Below, one piece after another: positions 57,699 to 64,000 of a stretch of 64,000 nt of DNA (position 1 is the stretch's first letter; each line of letters begins with the position of its first letter). The stretch spans positions 1,054,001 to 1,118,000 of the forward strand of contig NZ_CP009459.1 of the NCBI RefSeq assembly GCF_000758325.1. The letters run 5' to 3'. The stretch comes from Cedecea neteri. Its GTDB lineage: Bacteria; Pseudomonadota; Gammaproteobacteria; Enterobacterales; Enterobacteriaceae. The translations under genes were made by a program, and so were the position numbers. The notes beneath the pieces are model-generated. The model had not been told where the DNA came from. It ran no database searches and saw only the letters and a list, made by a program, of their open reading frames with translations.

Positions 57699-57818
57699 TG
57701 CCTGGCGGCCGTAGCGCGGTGGTCCCACCTGACCCCATGCCGAACTCAGAAGTGAAACGCCGTAGCGCCGATGGTAGTGTGGGGTCTCCCCATGCGAGAG
57801 TAGGGAACTGCCAGGCAT
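57699..57818 (+). rRNA. rrf: 5S ribosomal RNA
   Basis: 120 nt from TGCCTGGCGGCCGTAGCG to GGAACTGCCAGGCAT; 5' and 3' ends pair (TGCCTGGC / GCCAGGCA). No distal tRNA genes (aspT/trpT of E. coli rrnC) follow. Confidence 0.99.
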
Positions 57819-57831
57819 CAAATTAAGCATT

Positions 57832-57858
57832 AACCCCGACCGAAAGGCCGGGGTTTTT
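57832..57858 (+). terminator. Terminator of the rRNA operon
   Basis: AACCCCGACC, loop GAAA, GGCCGGGGTT with one mismatch, then TTTT. The typical rrn T1 form. The convergent mobB gene ends 48 bp further on. Confidence 0.95.
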
Positions 57859-57905
57859 TGCTTTTTACAGATTAAAACATGGCATAAAACACATATTTCT
57901 CCGTA

Positions 57906-58430
57906 TTACTGCAGTTCTACCCATTCATAGATAAAATCAGCAATCCCATCTGCATTATTAAGATCCAATACAGGAACAGAAGCCGTGAGCGGCACATTGC
58001 TGGCTATAGCAATGACATGTCTATCGATCTCTAATGCTTCAGCTTTATGGCCAGTTTCCTGCCTGAATAAAAGAATCTTAGCCACAGCTTCGTGTTTGAA
58101 ACCTTCGACCAGAATTAGATCCAGTTTGCGATTATCCATTCTTGAGGCGAGATAATATAAATCCAGATTAGGTTCTTCCGGAGTTTCAGTCATTAGTGCC
58201 CAGCGCTTTTGGCTGGCGACAATGGTCTGCGCGGCGCCAGCTTTACGGAGTTCATAGCTATCCTTCCCTGGTTTATCTACATCCATATCATGATGCGTGT
58301 GCTTAATGAGTCCTGGCCTGATGCCTTTATCCAATAGAAGTGGGATCAGCTGCTTCAATAATGTGGTTTTTCCTGTTCCGCTCCAGGCCGAAATAGCCAG
58401 TAAAGGCGGCGTTGTCATTATTTCTGCCAT
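57906..58430 (-). CDS. mobB: Molybdopterin-guanine dinucleotide biosynthesis adaptor MobB
   Basis: 174 aa. GTP-binding P-loop SAWSGTGKTTLLKQLIPLL near the N-terminus, KHTHHDMDVDKPGKDSYELRKAGA, and a conserved LVEGFKHE. It helps MobA attach GMP to molybdopterin, the cofactor form used by formate dehydrogenases (and thus by formate hydrogenlyase). Overlaps mobA by 13 bp and is co-translated. Its stop is convergent with the rRNA terminator. Confidence 0.96.
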   Translation of the reverse strand: MAEIMTTPPLLAISAWSGTGKTTLLKQLIPLLLDKGIRPGLIKHTHHDMDVDKPGKDSYELRKAGAAQTIVASQKRWALMTETPEEPNLDLYYLASRMDNRKLDLILVEGFKHEAVAKILLFRQETGHKAEALEIDRHVIAIASNVPLTASVPVLDLNNADGIADFIYEWVELQ

Positions 58431-58996
58431 TGTGAAAGCTCATCGAGAGTATTTATATTGGTAAAACAAGCAGCCTGGCCATCAAAAGAGACTGAATGTC
58501 CTCCTGCGCTAAGTAAGAAATGCATCACTCGCCTTTCGCCAGCGAGCAGATATTCTCTCAATGACAAGCAAAGCGAATGATGAAGCAAGGCTACGCCGGG
58601 GTGATCCCGTAGCCCATCATTTGCCCATATTGCCAACGCATTCCCACGCGCTTGCCAAAGCGTACGCGCAAGATCGGCGGGAATATTGGGGGTATCGCAG
58701 GGGCAGAATAGCAGCCACTCACTTTCAGTTTGTTCCATCACGGCTAACATGCCGGCCAATGGTCCCTGGAAATCACTCATTGAATCCTGAATAACCGAAA
58801 TCCCGCTTTGCTGATAGATCTCAGGGTTCCTGTTGGCGCTGATTACAACATTGCCTACCTGTGGTTTTAATACATTGAGGACGTGCTGGAAAAGTGGCTG
58901 GCCGTTAAGCAGGACTAATCCCTTATCATTGCCGCCCATTCTGCTTCCCCTGCCACCGGCTAGCACAACACCGGTGACTTCTGTTAATCGCTGCAC
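58418..58996 (-). CDS. mobA: Molybdenum cofactor guanylyltransferase MobA
   Basis: 192 aa from a GTG at 58996 (reading [22 protein letters not shown]), chosen because GAGG (58-to-59.01 kb on the minus strand) lies 8-9 bases upstream and the N-terminus then matches E. coli MobA (194 aa); the longer frame from 59071 is not supported. GT-A nucleotidyltransferase with [14 protein letters not shown] signature, SANRN and [12 protein letters not shown] metal site, plus [10 protein letters not shown]. It makes Mo-bis-MGD cofactor from molybdopterin and GTP. Its start region lies head to head with yihD. Confidence 0.93.
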   Translation of the reverse strand: MQRLTEVTGVVLAGGRGSRMGGNDKGLVLLNGQPLFQHVLNVLKPQVGNVVISANRNPEIYQQSGISVIQDSMSDFQGPLAGMLAVMEQTESEWLLFCPCDTPNIPADLARTLWQARGNALAIWANDGLRDHPGVALLHHSLCLSLREYLLAGERRVMHFLLSAGGHSVSFDGQAACFTNINTLDELSQWQK

Positions 58997-59069
58997 GAAT
59001 ATCGCCTCTTTTAATGTGGGTTTGAGCCTGCTAACGTGTCGTCTTTCACCTGTGATAAGGAACACCAAC

Positions 59070-59339
59070 ATGAAATGTAAGCGCCTTAACGAACTTCTTG
59101 AACTGCTTCAGCCTGCATGGCAGAAAGAGCCAGATCTTAACCTGATACAATTCTTGCAGAAATTGGCCGCTGAGTCAGGCTATCGCGGTGAACTGGCCGA
59201 TCTCACTGACGATGTACTGATCTACCACCTGAAAATGCGCGATTCTGCAAAAGATGATGCGATCCCTGGCCTAAAAAAAGATTATGAAGAAGACTTCAAA
59301 ACGGCACTGTTGCGCGCTCGCGGCGTCATTAAGGAATAA
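59070..59339 (+). CDS. yihD: DUF1040 protein YihD
   Basis: 89 aa from the ATG at 59070 ([22 protein letters not shown]), the E. coli length; a longer in-frame extension upstream overlaps mobA and is rejected. All-helical small protein of unknown function, known in E. coli as an abundant, conserved product. AAGGA at 59057-59061 is the ribosome site. It sits between mobA (divergent) and srkA. Confidence 0.95.
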   Translation: MKCKRLNELLELLQPAWQKEPDLNLIQFLQKLAAESGYRGELADLTDDVLIYHLKMRDSAKDDAIPGLKKDYEEDFKTALLRARGVIKE

Positions 59340-59423
59340 AAGAGTAAAAGCTTGTAAGTCGAAACACTTAAGCGGTTTTGAAATGTTATCCTGAAGCATT
59401 CGTATTTACTTCCGGTTGCCGGG

Positions 59424-60410
59424 ATGACAGACAGCGCATTTAATTTCCAGACTCTACATCCGGATACAATCCTCGATGCTCTTTTTGAACAGGGTATTCG
59501 GGTGGATTCGGGACTGACGCCGTTAAACAGTTTTGAAAACCGCGTTTATCAATTTCAGGATGAAGAACGCCAGCGTTTTGTGGTTAAGTTTTATCGCCCA
59601 CATCGCTGGTCCGCGGCGCAAATTGAAGAAGAACATCACTTTGCGCTGGAATTGCTGGCCGATGAAGTGCCCATGGCAGCTCCTCTTCGTTTTGCTGGAA
59701 ACACTCTTCTGCAGCATCAGGGCTTTATGTTTGCCGTGTTCCCAAGCCTGGGAGGACGGCAATATGAAACTGATAACATCGATCAGATGGAATGGGTGGG
59801 CCGCTATCTCGGCCGCATCCATCAAACGGGTCGCCAGCAGCTCTTTCAGCATCGCCCAACCTTTGGTCTGGATGAATATCTCTTCCAGCCGCGCGAGCTA
59901 TTTGAAAATAGCGAGCTTATTCCCCGCGCCCTTAAGAAAGATTTTCTGGCTGCAACGGATGCGTTGATAGAGGAAGTTAAACGCACCTGGCACACTGATT
60001 TTGAACCATTGCGCCTGCACGGTGATTGCCATCCTGGCAATATCCTCTGGCGCGACGGGCCGCTGTTTGTTGACCTTGATGATGCTCGTAATGGCCCAGT
60101 TGTGCAGGATATCTGGATGCTGCTTAATGGTGATAAAGCCGAACAGCGAATGCAGTTAGAAACCATTATTGAAGCTTACGAAGAGTTTTCGACATTTGAT
60201 ACCAGCGAGCTAACCCTTATTGAACCGTTACGCGCTATGCGCATCGTCTATTATCTCGCGTGGCTGATGCGACGCTGGGATGACCCCGCATTCCCCCGAA
60301 ATTTCCCGTGGTTTAGTGAAGAAGATTTCTGGAGAAAACAGACTGTAAGCTTTACAGAGCAGGTCCGGGTTCTACGAGAACCTCCATTACAATTAACGCC
60401 AATGTATTAA
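59424..60410 (+). CDS. srkA: Stress-response serine/threonine kinase SrkA (RdoA/YihE)
   Basis: 328 aa, the E. coli length. Eukaryotic-like/APH-fold kinase regulated by Cpx in E. coli and opposing MazF-mediated death. Catalytic loop LHGDCHPGNILW (HGD-x4-N) and metal-binding FVDLDDA are intact; the ATP-lysine is in RFVVKFYRPHRW. It is cotranscribed with dsbA (21 bp from the srkA stop to the first base of the dsbA leader; ATG at 60438). Confidence 0.96.
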   Translation: MTDSAFNFQTLHPDTILDALFEQGIRVDSGLTPLNSFENRVYQFQDEERQRFVVKFYRPHRWSAAQIEEEHHFALELLADEVPMAAPLRFAGNTLLQHQGFMFAVFPSLGGRQYETDNIDQMEWVGRYLGRIHQTGRQQLFQHRPTFGLDEYLFQPRELFENSELIPRALKKDFLAATDALIEEVKRTWHTDFEPLRLHGDCHPGNILWRDGPLFVDLDDARNGPVVQDIWMLLNGDKAEQRMQLETIIEAYEEFSTFDTSELTLIEPLRAMRIVYYLAWLMRRWDDPAFPRNFPWFSEEDFWRKQTVSFTEQVRVLREPPLQLTPMY

Positions 60411-60437
60411 TCAGTAAAATTCAGGAGAGAGTTGATT

Positions 60438-61061
60438 ATGAAGAAGATTTGGCTGGCGCTGGCGGGCATGATCCTGGCATTTAGCGCTTCTGCAGCACAG
60501 TTTACCGACGGTAAACAGTACGTTACCCTGGATAAACCGGTTGCCGGTGAGCCGCAGGTATTAGAATTTTTCTCGTTCTACTGCCCACACTGCTACCAGT
60601 TTGAACAGGTTCTTCATGTGTCTGATAACGTGAAGAAAAAGTTGCCTGAAGGCACTAAAATGACTAAGTACCACGTTGAGTTCCTTGGCCCATTAGGCAA
60701 AGATCTGACCCAGGCCTGGGCTGTTGCTATGGCGCTGGGCGTAGAAGATAAAATCTCCTCCCCAATGTTCGAAGCCGTTCAGAAAACACAAACCGTGCAG
60801 AATGATGCCGATATCCGCAAAGTGTTCATCGACGCGGGCGTGAAGCCTGAAGAGTACGATGCGGCCTGGAACAGCTTTGTGGTGAAATCTCTGGTTGCTC
60901 AGCAAGAAAAAGCGGCAGCAGACCTCCAGCTGCAGGGCGTACCAGCCATGTACGTTAACGGCAAATATCAGCTGAATATGCAGGGCATGGACACCAGCAG
61001 CATGGATATCTTCGTGCAGCAGTATGCTGACACGGTGAAATACCTGGTTGAGAAGAAATAA
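60438..61061 (+). CDS. dsbA: Periplasmic disulfide oxidoreductase DsbA
   Basis: 207 aa from the ATG at 60438 ([19 protein letters not shown]); AGGAGA at 60423-60428 supports this rather than the earlier TTG. Signal peptide of 19 residues, then mature AAQFTDG. Active site C49-P-H-C52 (C30/C33 mature), the thioredoxin fold with helical insertion, and cis-Pro in VPAMYVNG. It oxidises cysteines of secreted proteins and is recharged by DsbB. Cpx and SrkA context as in E. coli. Confidence 0.98.
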   Translation: MKKIWLALAGMILAFSASAAQFTDGKQYVTLDKPVAGEPQVLEFFSFYCPHCYQFEQVLHVSDNVKKKLPEGTKMTKYHVEFLGPLGKDLTQAWAVAMALGVEDKISSPMFEAVQKTQTVQNDADIRKVFIDAGVKPEEYDAAWNSFVVKSLVAQQEKAAADLQLQGVPAMYVNGKYQLNMQGMDTSSMDIFVQQYADTVKYLVEKK

Positions 61062-61063
61062 GA

Positions 61064-61094
61064 TTAAAAAAGCCGGTCATTGACCGGCTTTTTT
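61064..61094. terminator. Bidirectional terminator between dsbA and yihG
   Basis: AAAAAAGCCGGTCA and TGACCGGCTTTTTT form a near-perfect hairpin around a T (61064-61094). The plus side serves dsbA and the minus side yihG, whose stop codon (61077-61079) lies inside the stem. Confidence 0.93.
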
Positions 61095-61985
61095 ATCCCC
61101 AGAGAGTAGCGCTTCCAGCTGCGTATCTTTCTCGCTCCACAGCATATTTAGCCAGAGCTGAAAACGGCGCTTAAAGCTCTTATCGTTAACATAATCTCCA
61201 TGAAGCTCTTCGGTAATCGGCACCAAAGAAACCCGCACAACGATTTTTGTCATTTTGCCTGAAAGCATATCGTAGAACGGCAGAAGACTATTCTCCGGGT
61301 AACACAGCGTCACGTTCAGCATCTTATCAAACTGTTTGCCCAGCACATTCATCGCCATCGCTATACCTGCCGCTTTCGGCGGTAACAGGTAGTTAAACGG
61401 TGAACGGGTCTGCTTCTTTTTCTCCGCGGTAAAGCGCGAGCCCTCAACGAAATTCACAATAGTGGTAGGGTGAGCACGAAACTTCATACATGAACGACGC
61501 GTCGTTTCGACATCTTTACCCCTGCGTTCAGGGTGACGCAGCAAATAAGCTCTTGAATAGCGTTTCATAAACGGCATATCCAGCGCCCAGCAGGCCAGCC
61601 CCATAAAAGGAACCCAGGCAAGCTGCTGCTTAAGGAAATACTTGTTCATGGGGATATGTTTGCGGAATAACACGCAAAGGATCACGATATCTGCCCAGCT
61701 CTGATGGTTGCTGATTAACAAATACCAGTTCTTTTTATTCAGACCTTCTAACCCCTCGACATCCCATTTCAAATAAGGATTGAGGCGCAGCAACAATGCG
61801 AGCCCTTCGCACCAGCAGTACATCATGAAATCAGCAAATACCGAGATCGAGCGCCAGATAGCTGGAACGGGCAGCATCAGCTTAACGATCCCGGCCAAAA
61901 TGATAGGAACAGAGCAGGCGACCGTGACCAGAATAGTCAGTGCAATGCTTAACACCAATGTGATCGCGGCGAGTAATCTCGACAT
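61077..61985 (-). CDS. yihG: Probable lysophospholipid acyltransferase YihG
   Basis: 302 aa (E. coli 310). PlsC/LPLAT-type membrane acyltransferase: motif NHQSWADIV (HX4D), then FVEGSRFT and a proline-containing [10 protein letters not shown]. Two N-terminal membrane segments. In E. coli it affects fatty-acyl composition and swimming. The last residues (DKKAGQ) are encoded within the shared terminator. In E. coli yihF separates dsbA from yihG; it is absent here. Confidence 0.94.
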   Translation of the reverse strand: MSRLLAAITLVLSIALTILVTVACSVPIILAGIVKLMLPVPAIWRSISVFADFMMYCWCEGLALLLRLNPYLKWDVEGLEGLNKKNWYLLISNHQSWADIVILCVLFRKHIPMNKYFLKQQLAWVPFMGLACWALDMPFMKRYSRAYLLRHPERRGKDVETTRRSCMKFRAHPTTIVNFVEGSRFTAEKKKQTRSPFNYLLPPKAAGIAMAMNVLGKQFDKMLNVTLCYPENSLLPFYDMLSGKMTKIVVRVSLVPITEELHGDYVNDKSFKRRFQLWLNMLWSEKDTQLEALLSGDKKAGQ

Positions 61986-62431
61986 AGGTAATGTTTTTGC
62001 TGGTTAGGGTGTATGGAATGCTGATATTAGCGGCAATAAGGGGCGGATCTTATCAGAAAACCTATAATGGCGACTCGCCAAATGAACAGGATTTTCACCG
62101 ATCGCATTTATGGGGAGAACAATGGCCCATTTTTCTTACTCGTCTGAGTATATATCCACATCAAACGATCGCTGGTTAATTCAGTAAGGCTAAACTAACT
62201 TTCATTTAACCTACTGAAATTAAAATATATTTAATAACTCGTCGATAAGAATAATGCCGTGAAATTAGTTAGTTAAAAAAATATACACAAAGTTATCCAC
62301 AAAAACGATCTCACGCAGGATCTCCCGATCCAGGAATTCTTTTCAGCATATTGCGCCCAATAGTTCATGTTTTTGGCCAGGCTATGGCATCCTTTAGCAA
62401 TACATTAATCACAGGCATGGAACGGAACATT
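61986..62431. promoter_or_regulatory. yihG-polA intergenic region with two DnaA boxes
   Basis: 446 bp without a credible gene. TTATCCACA (62293-62301) is a perfect DnaA box and ATATACACA (62281-62289) a one-mismatch box, directly repeated 12 bp apart. A weakly T-rich tract and the polA promoter lie between them and the ATG at 62432. DnaA effects on polA transcription have been reported for E. coli. Small reading frames here (for example 61991-62179) have no ribosome site or similarity and are not annotated. Confidence 0.6.
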
Positions 62432-64000
62432 ATGGTCCAGATCGCAGACAACCCGCTTATCCTCGTTGATGGCTCTTCCTATCTTTATCGGGCATATCAT
62501 GCCTTCCCACCGTTGACGAACAGCCGTGGCGAGCCAACAGGGGCGATGTACGGTGTGCTGAACATGCTGCGTAGCCTGATTTTGCAATACCAGCCGACGC
62601 ACGCTGCCGTAGTGTTTGATGCCAAAGGCAAAACGTTCCGTGATGAGCTGTTTGAGGACTATAAATCGCACCGACCCCCAATGCCGGACGATCTCAGAGC
62701 GCAGATTGAGCCGCTGCATGCGATGGTTAAAGCGATGGGCCTGCCTTTACTGGCTGTCTCTGGCGTTGAAGCTGATGACGTTATTGGTACGCTGGCGCTG
62801 GAGGCTGAAAAAGCCGGTCGTCCGGTATTAATCAGTACCGGTGATAAAGACATGGCGCAGCTGGTGACGCCGGGCGTGACGCTGATTAACACCATGACTA
62901 ATACCATTCTTGGGCCGGAAGAGGTGCAGACAAAATACGGCGTGCCTCCGGAGCTGATTATCGACTTCCTGGCGCTGATGGGTGACTCTTCGGACAACAT
63001 CCCTGGCGTGCCGGGCGTGGGTGAAAAAACGGCACAGGCGCTGCTTCAGGGGCTGGGTGGTCTGGATACGCTTTACGCCAACCCTGAAAAAATAGCCGAA
63101 CTTACCTTCCGCGGTGCGAAAACCATGGCTGCTAAGCTGGAGCAAAGCAAAGAGCTGGCCTACCTCTCCTATAAGCTCGCGACCATTAAGACCGACGTTG
63201 AGCTGGAACTGGGCTGCGAGCAGCTTGAAGTCCAGCCGCCGGCGGCAGACGAACTGCTGACACTCTTCAAGCAGTATGAATTCAAGCGCTGGATAACTGA
63301 CGTAGAGGCCGGGAAATGGATGCAGGCCAAAGGGGCTAAACCGGCCGTGCAGCCGCAGAAAGCCGCTGAGATTGAAGCCGAACCGGAAGCGCCAGCCAGC
63401 CAGCTCTCTTATGACAATTACGTCACTATCCTGGATGAGAGCGTACTGATTGAATGGATTGAGCGGCTGAAAAAAGCGCCGCTCTTTGCCTTTGATACCG
63501 AGACCGACAGCCTGGACAACGTCAGTGCCAATCTGGTGGGGCTTTCCTTTGCCACTGAACCCGGAGTGGCCTGTTATATTCCCGTTGCGCATGACTATCT
63601 CGACGCGCCGGAGCAGATTTCTCGCGAGCGCGCGCTGGAGCTACTTAAGCCGCTACTGGAAGACGAGAAAGCGCTGAAAGTCGGGCAGAACCTGAAATAC
63701 GACCGTGGCATCATGCAGAATTATGGCATTGAGCTGCGGGGTATCGCTTTTGACACCATGCTGGAATCCTACACGCTGGACAGCGTTGCAGGTCGTCATG
63801 ATATGGACAGCCTGGCCGATCGCTGGCTGAAGCACCAAACCATCTCGTTCGAAGAGATTGCCGGCAAGGGCAAAAAGCAGCTGACCTTTAACCAGATCGA
63901 TCTGGAAACTGCCGGGCGCTATGCGGCAGAAGACGCCGACGTTACCCTGCAGCTGCATCTAAAGATGTGGCCTAAGCTCGAGAAGGTTGAGGGCCCGCTT
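62432..64000 (+). CDS. polA: DNA polymerase I PolA (3' end missing)
   Basis: 523 codons lie inside the window; the gene runs off the right edge before the polymerase domain. Start [25 protein letters not shown] at ATG 62432 with GGAACGGA upstream. Residues 1 to about 320 are the 5'-3' exonuclease ([42 protein letters not shown]). From about 324 to the edge is the 3'-5' proofreading domain: D355 and E357 in [11 protein letters not shown] are intact, with D501-type residues in [14 protein letters not shown]. It fills gaps in Okazaki fragments and repairs DNA. Confidence 0.98.
   Translation, partial: MVQIADNPLILVDGSSYLYRAYHAFPPLTNSRGEPTGAMYGVLNMLRSLILQYQPTHAAVVFDAKGKTFRDELFEDYKSHRPPMPDDLRAQIEPLHAMVKAMGLPLLAVSGVEADDVIGTLALEAEKAGRPVLISTGDKDMAQLVTPGVTLINTMTNTILGPEEVQTKYGVPPELIIDFLALMGDSSDNIPGVPGVGEKTAQALLQGLGGLDTLYANPEKIAELTFRGAKTMAAKLEQSKELAYLSYKLATIKTDVELELGCEQLEVQPPAADELLTLFKQYEFKRWITDVEAGKWMQAKGAKPAVQPQKAAEIEAEPEAPASQLSYDNYVTILDESVLIEWIERLKKAPLFAFDTETDSLDNVSANLVGLSFATEPGVACYIPVAHDYLDAPEQISRERALELLKPLLEDEKALKVGQNLKYDRGIMQNYGIELRGIAFDTMLESYTLDSVAGRHDMDSLADRWLKHQTISFEEIAGKGKKQLTFNQIDLETAGRYAAEDADVTLQLHLKMWPKLEKVEGPL

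Noticed and set aside
58833-59069. N-terminal extension of YihD
   Set aside because: The 89-aa form from 59070 matches E. coli YihD exactly in length and has its own ribosome site; the extension lies antisense to mobA.
61991-62179. 62-aa ORF before polA
   Set aside because: Overlaps the yihG start, lacks a ribosome site and shows no recognisable similarity.

Overview
The window is chromosomal DNA from a gamma-proteobacterium of the family Enterobacteriaceae. Almost every protein reads as a close counterpart of an Escherichia coli K-12/Salmonella protein, the 16S rRNA is 1542 nt with enteric sequence, and oriC lies at about 36.69-36.96 kb with the enteric gene order around it. CheV (present in Salmonella, absent from E. 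coli K-12) and a complete formate hydrogenlyase locus suggest a motile, mixed-acid-fermenting enteric. I cannot name the genus safely from sequence alone.

Left arm (1-16.8 kb): the formate hydrogenlyase operon hycABCDEFGH runs leftward (hycH is cut by the window edge). It is divergent from hypABCDE-fhlA, which supply the NiFe-cofactor maturation proteins and the formate-sensing sigma-54 activator. The shared intergenic region carries a consensus -24/-12 promoter for hypA, a weaker one for hycA, a candidate FhlA half site and a pair of inverted repeats. After fhlA come yajD (HNH nuclease), cheV, sodA and yiiM, an arrangement unlike E. coli.

Middle (16.8-36.7 kb): phoU-pstBACS (phosphate uptake; two Pho boxes before pstS) is followed by a two-gene insert not found between pstS and glmS in E. 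coli: a secreted coiled-coil protein of unknown function and a cupin. Then come glmS and glmU, the ATP synthase operon atpIBEFHAGDC (with an ERIC element inside it), rsmG and mnmG. All major operons here are transcribed away from oriC.

Origin and right arm (36.7-64 kb): oriC, mioC, asnC/asnA, ravA-viaA, kup, the ribose operon rbsDACBK-rbsR, hsrA, yieP, one rRNA operon (16S, tRNA-Glu, 23S, 5S), mobA-mobB, yihD, srkA-dsbA, yihG and the first 523 codons of polA. The rRNA operon has the left flank and Glu spacer of E. coli rrnC but the right flank of rrnA, so it marks a rearrangement junction relative to E. coli.

Repeats: eight copies of a GC-rich extragenic palindrome (CCCTCACCC..CCCTCTCCC) occur at five intergenic sites, three of them as inverted pairs, plus one ERIC element. 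I see no CRISPR array, insertion sequence, prophage or clearly new multi-gene system. The least explained DNA is the coiled-coil gene at 21.6 kb and its upstream region, shared with the Pho boxes of pstS.
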